Source: Halomonas sp.
Lineage (GTDB): Bacteria; Pseudomonadota; Gammaproteobacteria; Pseudomonadales; Oleiphilaceae
NCBI GenBank assembly: GCA_007135745.1
Contig: SLIH01000370.1
Location: 1 to 6,656 of the forward strand
Length of the DNA stretch: 6,656 bases
Direction of reading: 5' to 3'
Part shown: piece after piece, positions 1 to 3,799 of the stretch
Layout of the letters: each line of letters begins with the position of its first letter
How positions within the stretch are numbered: position 1 is the first letter of the stretch
Program-made: the position numbers and the translations under genes
Notes under the pieces: generated by a model
Database searches by the model: none
Told to the model about the DNA's origin: nothing
Seen by the model: the letters and a program-made list of their open reading frames with translations, nothing else

Positions 1-701
1 CAACACTCCGGCAACTGGCCTCGGACGAGCGCAACATCTGCACCATCGAAGACCCCATAGAAATGGTCGAGCCGTCCTTCAACCAGATGCAGGTCCAGCA
101 CAGCATTGACCTCACCTTCGCCCACGGCGTGCGCGCACTCATGCGACAGGACCCCGACATCATCATGATCGGGGAAATCCGCGACCGGGAAACCGCCGAA
201 ATGGCCGTGCAGGCCGCACTCACCGGCCACCTGGTGCTCTCCACCCTGCACACCAACGACGCCCCCAGCGCCATCACCCGACTGCTGGAACTGGGTGTGC
301 CCGCTTACCTGATCCGCGCCACCGTCATTGGCGTTATGGCCCAGCGCCTGGCCCGAACCCTCTGCCCCGACTGCAAGGAAACCACCGAATTGGAACCGGA
401 CGCCTGGGCCGAGCTGACCAAACCCTGGAAAGCCCCGCTGCCCGAGAAAGCCTGCCGCCCGGTGGGCTGCCTGAAATGCCGCAATACCGGTTACCTGGGC
501 CGAACCGGCGCCTACGAAATTCTGCCCATCGAAGGTAAAGTGCGCGAACTCATCACCGCCGACACGGAAATCACCCCCCTGCGCAAAGAAGCCTACCGCC
601 AGGGCATGATGTCCCTGCGCCTCTCCGGCGCCCAGAAAGTCGCCGCCGGCCTCACCACCATCGAAGAAATACTCCGCGTCACGCCCGAGAGCCAGCGCTG
701 A
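1..701 (+). CDS. GspE/PulE/PilB-family secretion or type IV pilus ATPase, C-terminal part (5' end outside window)
   Basis: This is the C-terminal 232 residues of a hexameric ATPase that powers a type II secretion or type IV pilus machine from the cytoplasmic face of the inner membrane. The frame is open from base 3. Visible in order (fragment numbering) are the Asp box TIEDPIE (14-20), Walker B region [12 protein letters not shown] (50-61), His box HTND (83-86) and the tetracysteine zinc site CPDC (121-124) with CLKC (156-159), followed by the [14 protein letters not shown] segment and a [12 protein letters not shown] end typical of the family. The Walker A motif should lie just upstream of base 1. 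No gspF-like gene follows, so this copy may stand alone or be last in its operon. GspE versus PilB cannot be settled without the N-terminal domains. No terminator is apparent after the TGA. Bases 347-372, encoding LARTLCPD, are duplicated at 2561-2586. Confidence 0.93.
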   Translation, partial: TLRQLASDERNICTIEDPIEMVEPSFNQMQVQHSIDLTFAHGVRALMRQDPDIIMIGEIRDRETAEMAVQAALTGHLVLSTLHTNDAPSAITRLLELGVPAYLIRATVIGVMAQRLARTLCPDCKETTELEPDAWAELTKPWKAPLPEKACRPVGCLKCRNTGYLGRTGAYEILPIEGKVRELITADTEITPLRKEAYRQGMMSLRLSGAQKVAAGLTTIEEILRVTPESQR

Positions 702-733
702 TTCTCTCGATCCCGAAATAAATGCCCCACACT

Positions 734-817
734 TTGCGACCTGCGACCTGCGACCTGCGACCTGCGACCTGCGACCTGCGACCTGCGACCTGCGACCTGC
801 GACCTGCGACCTGCGAC
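734..817. repeat. Heptanucleotide tandem repeat (CTGCGAC)n, 12 units
   Basis: Eleven perfect head-to-tail copies of CTGCGAC run from 741 to 817, preceded by one variant unit TTGCGAC at 734-740. The array starts 32 bases after the stop codon of the ATPase gene and ends just before a REP palindrome. The unit length is not a multiple of three, so all frames on both strands stay open and spell RPATCDL or VAGRRSQ repeats. These are not real proteins. Perfect short arrays like this usually change copy number by slippage. The array lies about 130 bases upstream of the predicted abiE -35 box. Confidence 0.97.
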
Positions 818-826
818 GTTCACCCA

Positions 827-900
827 GTGGGAGCCTGCTTGCAGGCGATCAAGTCATGCGGCATCTCAAAGTTCCGCTACCTGCAAGTGACAGGCAGGCT
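827..900. repeat. REP palindrome with degenerate inverted partner (REPIN/BIME-like)
   Basis: Bases 827-849 follow the Pseudomonas-type REP pattern: a GTGGGAG head, then the hairpin GCCTGC-TT-GCAGGC (833-846), then GAT. At 880-900 a second, inverted and decayed copy can be seen: CCTGCAAG matches the reverse complement of the first copy, and CAGGC and GCT follow after short insertions. Two inverted REPs some 30 bases apart resemble a REPIN, a small non-autonomous element mobilised by RAYT (TnpA-REP) transposases. No such transposase lies in this window. The first copy is clear. The second is an interpretation of partial matches. Confidence 0.72.
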
Positions 901-944
901 GAGCTAACCTAAAACCGGCGAGGCCGCTTGAATCATCGAGGTTA

Positions 945-994
945 ATCGGACAAACTGTCACCACTTATTTATAAATGGTGACATCTTGTCTGAT
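945..994. promoter_or_regulatory. Extended palindromic operator overlapping the abiE promoter and TTG start
   Basis: A 50-bp dyad is centred between 969 and 970. Its inner arms are TGTCACCA (956-963) and TGGTGACA (976-983), with TTAT/ATAA (965-968 and 971-974) inside them. Its outer arms are ATCGGACAA (945-953) and TTGTCTGAT (986-994), with one mismatch. Only the pairs 948/991, 954/985, 955/984 and 964/975, plus the central TT, break symmetry. AbiEi antitoxins are known to repress their own operon by binding inverted repeats through an N-terminal winged helix. Here the dyad covers the predicted -35, -10 and start codon, so bound AbiEi would block transcription. Confidence 0.85.
947..975 (+). 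promoter_or_regulatory. Predicted sigma-70 promoter of the abiE operon
   Basis: CGGACA at 947-952 (four of six consensus bases of the -35 box) and TATAAA at 970-975 (five of six of the -10 box) are separated by exactly 17 bp. Transcription would start near 982, only a few bases before the TTG start codon at 986, giving an almost leaderless mRNA. Both boxes lie within the 945-994 dyad. Confidence 0.55.
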
Positions 995-1606
995 CGGGCA
1001 TCCTCATCTTCCCAGTACTCCTCACCAGAGGCCATCTTCCGCGCTCACGGCGGCCAGCTGCGTATGAGTGAAGCCCTGCGGCTGGGGATTAGCCGTTATC
1101 AGCTATACAAGCGGCGGGACGAGGGGCTGATCGAGCCTATCAGCCGCGGGCTTTATCGGCTGGCGGAGCTACCGCCGATTACCCATCCGGATCTTGTGGC
1201 GGTGGCTTCTCAGTTTCCCCGCGCTGTGCTTTGTCTCATCTCTGCCCTGGCCTGGCACGAGATGACCACCCAGATTCCTCATGAGGTTCATCTGGCGGTT
1301 TCGCGAGAAGCACGGCTGCCCCGGCTCGATTACCCACCCGTGGTCGGATACCGGTTCTCCGAACTGGCTTTTTCCGCTGGTGTTGAAGAAACCATCGTGG
1401 ACGGCACGCCGCTTCGAGTGTACTCCATGGAAAAGACTCTGGCAGACTGCTTTAAGTTCCGAAACCGACTCGGAACCGATCTGGTGGTGGAGGCGCTACA
1501 GCTCTATCGCAAACGCCACAGGTTCAACCTCACCAAGCTTCTGGAATATGCCCGCATTTGCCGGGTGGAAAACGTTATGCGCCCGTACCTGGAGGCCCAT
1601 CTATGA
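986..1606 (+). CDS. abiEi: AbiEi-family antitoxin / autorepressor of a type IV toxin-antitoxin system
   Basis: A 206-residue antitoxin and transcription regulator. Residues about 15-60 form the N-terminal winged helix (HGGQLRMSEALRLGISRYQL, then the RRDEGLIEPISRGLYRL wing). The C-terminal domain carries the family pattern LISALAWHEMTTQIPHEVHLAV (85-105), GVEETIVDGTPLRVYSMEKTLADCFKFRN (132-160) and a VVEALQLY helix. In characterised AbiE systems AbiEi represses the operon and counteracts the toxin without stable complex formation. The start is TTG. The next in-frame start, ATG at 1064, would remove half the winged helix, and no ATG or GTG lies just upstream in frame. The Shine-Dalgarno is poor (GGTGA, 977-981), consistent with near-leaderless translation. 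The stop overlaps the abiEii start in ATGA. Confidence 0.92.
   Translation: MSDRASSSSQYSSPEAIFRAHGGQLRMSEALRLGISRYQLYKRRDEGLIEPISRGLYRLAELPPITHPDLVAVASQFPRAVLCLISALAWHEMTTQIPHEVHLAVSREARLPRLDYPPVVGYRFSELAFSAGVEETIVDGTPLRVYSMEKTLADCFKFRNRLGTDLVVEALQLYRKRHRFNLTKLLEYARICRVENVMRPYLEAHL
1591..1595 (+). promoter_or_regulatory. Ribosome binding site of abiEii
   Basis: GGAGG lies seven bases before the ATG at 1603, inside the last codons of abiEi. It fixes the abiEii start at 1603 rather than at the upstream in-frame ATG at 1558. It also gives the toxin gene a stronger initiation site than the antitoxin's TTG start. Confidence 0.8.
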
Positions 1607-2502
1607 CCGGCAAGAAGGACATTGCCGCTTCCGTTAGACAAAGGTTGCTGAACCGATCTCGCGAAGAAAAACGCCCTTTTCAGGAATTGCTGCAGTACTA
1701 CGCCATGGAGCGGTTCCTCTATCGCCTGAGTCAATCCGACCACAGCGATTGTTTTATCCTCAAAGGCGCGCTAATGCTCCGGATATGGGACGCCCCTCAA
1801 ACACGTCCTACGATGGATATCGACATGCTGGGGCGCACCAATAATGATATCGACGCGATACTGGCGCAAATCCGGGAGATTCTCGAACAACCGGTGAAAG
1901 ACGACGGCATGGTCTTCCAGCCTGCCAGCCTCCAGACAGAGCCCATTACTGAGGATGCGGACTACCAGGGCGTCCGAGTTCGGTTTATCGGGGAACTGAA
2001 CCGCGCCCGCGTGAATATGCAGCTGGATATTGGCTTTGGCGATGTGGTCCATCCCGAAGCTGACCGTGCGGACTTTCCAACCCTGCTGGACTCGCCGGCG
2101 CCGGAACTGCTCTGTTACAGCCGCGAGAGCACCATTGCCGAAAAGTTCCAAGCCATGGTTTACCTGGGCGAGCTGAACAGCCGGATGAAAGATTTCTACG
2201 ACATTTGGCTGCTCTCTCGTCAATTTGATTACGAGCTGTCGCCCCTCAAGGCAGCCATTGAGAGAACGTTTGAGCAGCGCAACACCGATTTGCCTCAATC
2301 CAACCCCTTTCCTGATGGCTTTGCGGAGCAAAAGCAAACTCAATGGAGGGCTTTTCATCGGCGGCTCAATCAAGAACATGTGCCCGACACATTCGGGAAC
2401 ATATTGGATAGCGTACTAGAGTTTCTGAAGCCGGTAATTGTGCCAGGTACCCAAGAGACCCAAGTCAGGAGGTGGCGGGCACCCGGCCCATGGAGCGAGT
2501 AG
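1603..2502 (+). CDS. abiEii: AbiEii/AbiGii-family nucleotidyltransferase toxin
   Basis: A 299-residue toxin of the type IV TA system AbiE, a DNA polymerase beta-like nucleotidyltransferase. Family members bind NTPs, and the related MenT toxins add pyrimidine nucleotides to the 3' end of tRNA and so stop translation. Seen here: the first motif FILKGALMLR (51-60) with the DID metal site (72-74) after RPTM; the central strand LDIGFGD (141-147); and the family signature STIAEKFQAMVYLGELNSR plus MKDFYD (176-200), containing K181, K196, D197 and D200. The usual Gly-Gly or Gly-Ser of motif I is Gly-Ala. The C-terminus ends in an APGPW stretch and I see no truncation. The gene overlaps abiEi by 4 bp and should be co-transcribed and translationally coupled. 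The full set of motifs suggests an active toxin. Confidence 0.93.
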   Translation: MTGKKDIAASVRQRLLNRSREEKRPFQELLQYYAMERFLYRLSQSDHSDCFILKGALMLRIWDAPQTRPTMDIDMLGRTNNDIDAILAQIREILEQPVKDDGMVFQPASLQTEPITEDADYQGVRVRFIGELNRARVNMQLDIGFGDVVHPEADRADFPTLLDSPAPELLCYSRESTIAEKFQAMVYLGELNSRMKDFYDIWLLSRQFDYELSPLKAAIERTFEQRNTDLPQSNPFPDGFAEQKQTQWRAFHRRLNQEHVPDTFGNILDSVLEFLKPVIVPGTQETQVRRWRAPGPWSE

Positions 2503-2560
2503 GTAAGGACATGAGCGCACGAGCAGGACACGCATGAAGCACGTGCCCACGGCGCACCCT

Positions 2561-2586
2561 CCTGGCCCGAACCCTCTGCCCCGACT
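2561..2586 (+). repeat. Exact 26-bp copy of the ATPase gene segment 347-372
   Basis: Bases 2561-2586 are identical to 347-372 and in the same orientation, 2214 bp apart. Three of the next four bases also match, and weak similarity to the left may need a one-base gap. In the ATPase gene this segment encodes LARTLCPD, leading into the zinc-binding cysteines. An exact 26-mer match cannot be chance in a window of this size. Confidence 0.93.
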
Positions 2587-2604
2587 CCAAAGTATGCGAG
2601 AGTA

Positions 2605-2614
2605 GACAGGCACA
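2605..2614 (+). repeat. GACAGGCACA repeat, copy 1
   Basis: GACAGGCACA is shared with 3344-3354 and 3372-3382, where it reads GACAGGCACAC. The copies flank the small exported-protein gene at 2801-3202. Similar GACAGGCAC-type words recur in intergenic repeats of gammaproteobacteria, but I cannot assign a family. Confidence 0.45.
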
Positions 2615-2800
2615 TCGAGCTCGCTCCGAAGCACAATCCCCATTTGAAGCAGAACTCGTTTACTACCGGGATAACCGAGAAGAGACTGACACCATTGTCG
2701 GCCCCACGACGCACCGCTTTAAAGTAGGCGCCTGCGTTTGTGTCTCAAAAATTCGCTTCAAGAGCTACTCTACGGGACAACTGATCAGGATGAAGGTGCG

Positions 2801-3202
2801 ATGAAAAGGACCGCGATTGCTTCCCTCTCTGTTCTGGTTCTTATCATCCTGGCAGGGGTCGGGCTGCTTCAGGCGGCGACGTCTGAAGAAGCCGTCTTGC
2901 GCTTTAATTCAGAGGAAATCACCCTCGATCGCAGCAGCGTGCGGCAAGCTGCCATCAGTCTTTCAGTGGAAGACGAGCTCTATGTTCAGGTGGAGCTGAG
3001 TTCTGGCACTGAAGACCACCTGAACCAGTTATTGGCCAACAGCAGAAATAAAGCGCTCACCCTGGCCCTCGGGGACCGGGTTCTGTTGGATTCCGTGCCC
3101 ATTCATACGGATGCGATGCCACCTCGCCTGCGAATCGGCGTGGACAGCATTGAGGATGGGTATGCATTGCTCAGGGCGCTCAATCGGGACGCTTCAGATT
3201 AA
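2801..3202 (+). CDS. Small exported protein resembling an orphan SecD P1-head-like domain
   Basis: A 133-residue protein with a basic N-terminus (MKRT) and a hydrophobic stretch (about 7-24). This is either a signal peptide, possibly cut after LQA, or a membrane anchor. The rest would lie in the periplasm. Residues 48-128 follow the pattern of the periplasmic P1 head of SecD: VRQAAISLSVEDELYVQVELS, a helix (DHLNQLLANSRNK), LTLALGDRVLLDSVPIHTD, then an LRIGVDSIEDGYALLRALN ending. None of the SecD membrane segments is present. The match is by pattern only and the function is unknown. The start at 2801 is chosen over 2738 because GAAGG (2792-2796) precedes it, it begins the signal sequence, and it overlaps the upstream frame as ATGA. 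The gene converges on the minus-strand ankyrin gene. Confidence 0.72.
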   Translation: MKRTAIASLSVLVLIILAGVGLLQAATSEEAVLRFNSEEITLDRSSVRQAAISLSVEDELYVQVELSSGTEDHLNQLLANSRNKALTLALGDRVLLDSVPIHTDAMPPRLRIGVDSIEDGYALLRALNRDASD

Positions 3203-3393
3203 CTCAACAGGAGCTGAAAGCTGGGAATGAGCCGAATAAGCGCCATAACCAGCTTATTTACGGAGGGCTTCACCAAACAACGGATTATTGCTACTGCCCT
3301 TGAAGCACACTGAACGACTTATCCGGCCTCGGCAGAAAACTAAGACAGGCACACAGTGAGACCAAAAAGAGGACAGGCACACCGAAGGCTTCT
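3203..3393. other. Convergent intergenic region with weak alternative hairpins
   Basis: No gene is seen between the two convergent stops. Two mutually exclusive stems can form: AAGCTGG (3218-3224) with CCAGCTT (3249-3255), and AATAAGC (3235-3241) with GCTTATT (3252-3258). Neither is followed by a T-run, so I do not call a rho-independent terminator. Two GACAGGCACAC repeats occupy 3344-3382. Confidence 0.5.
3344..3382 (+). repeat. Pair of GACAGGCACAC direct repeats
   Basis: Two identical 11-mers at 3344-3354 and 3372-3382 are spaced 28 bp start to start, and a 10-bp copy lies at 2605-2614. The right copy ends 12 bases before the stop codon of the ankyrin gene. The set may be a remnant of a repetitive element. 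Confidence 0.6.
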
Positions 3394-3756
3394 TTAGCGC
3401 ACTGAAGAAAACCAACGCCACGGCCACCACCTCCGGCGCCGCTTCTCCGGTTCCGGGGTGATGCCCAGTTGTTGGAGTCGTTCCACAACCGGCTGAAGCT
3501 GCATTGTCTGTGCAGCCTGCATGGCGGTCATACCGTCGAACTCGGAGTAGCGGGTGGCGTCCACGCCGTGATCAAGCAGTTTCAGTGCGATTTTTTCCTG
3601 CCGGGCGAGGATGGTTGCAACCAGGGGTGTGGAGAGAAACTCCGGGTGCACAAAGTCGGCATCAACGCCGGACTTCAGGTAATAATCCACCAGATCCTCG
3701 TCGCCGCTGCAGGCTGCGTTGAACATTTCTTTCCAGTCACCGCCGGGCATGGGCAT
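3394..3756 (-). CDS. Small ankyrin-repeat protein with an Arg/Trp-rich C-terminal tail
   Basis: A 120-residue protein with about three ankyrin repeats (residues 7-33, 38-68 and 73-99), recognisable from phrases such as FNAACSGDEDLVDYYLKSGVDAD, TPLVATILARQEKIALKLLDHGVDAT and TAMQAAQTMQLQPVVERLQQLG. Ankyrin repeats bind other proteins, and the partner is unknown. No signal peptide is seen, so it is probably cytoplasmic. The last 17 residues, EKRRRRWWPWRWFSSVR, are strongly basic and hold four Trp, suggesting contact with membrane lipid or nucleic acid. The start at 3756 follows GGGGAAG by four bases. ATG at 3750 is equally possible, and ATG at 3786 lacks a ribosome binding site. It follows the lipoprotein gene by 43 bp on the same strand, so the two are probably co-transcribed. 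Confidence 0.85.
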   Translation of the reverse strand: MPMPGGDWKEMFNAACSGDEDLVDYYLKSGVDADFVHPEFLSTPLVATILARQEKIALKLLDHGVDATRYSEFDGMTAMQAAQTMQLQPVVERLQQLGITPEPEKRRRRWWPWRWFSSVR

Positions 3757-3799
3757 GGGACTTCCCCGTTTTTTATCTCTGTGCATTGCCAGGGGCAAT

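Larger units (their letters stand above)
2538..2804 (+). pseudogene. Start-less reading frame, likely 5'-truncated gene remnant carrying an ATPase-gene fragment
   Basis: Bases 2538-2804 are open for 88 codons but have no ATG, GTG or TTG before the last few codons, and an in-frame TGA sits at 2535-2537. The 3' part reads like a folded protein (FEAELVYYRDNREETD, THRFKVGACVCV) and ends in an ATGA overlap with the next gene at 2801, the usual mark of translational coupling. Near the 5' end it contains LARTLCPD from the exact 26-bp copy of the upstream ATPase gene. My reading is that a small gene once stood here as the operon partner of the 2801 gene and lost its 5' end in a rearrangement. I cannot name the family. 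A chance open frame is the alternative. Confidence 0.42.

Noticed and set aside
734..817. CRISPR array
   Set aside because: Units are 7 bp with no spacers, so it is a simple tandem repeat.
593..823. Minus-strand open frame with VAGRRSQ repeats
   Set aside because: Same repeat artefact, running antisense into the ATPase gene.
722..907. Plus-strand open frame through the heptamer array (RPATCDL repeats)
   Set aside because: It is a translation of the tandem repeat and REP element, with no ribosome binding site. All frames stay open across a repeat of this kind.
1771..2379. 202-codon minus-strand frame opposite abiEii
   Set aside because: Antisense shadow of a gene with clear family motifs; no recognisable domain.
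347..2586. Classical integrase attachment sites at the two 26-bp copies
   Set aside because: No integrase is seen, the ATPase gene continues normally past the left copy, and no displaced ATPase 3' end follows the right copy.
3218..3258. Rho-independent terminator between the convergent genes
   Set aside because: The stems are only 7 bp with long loops and no following T-run on either strand.
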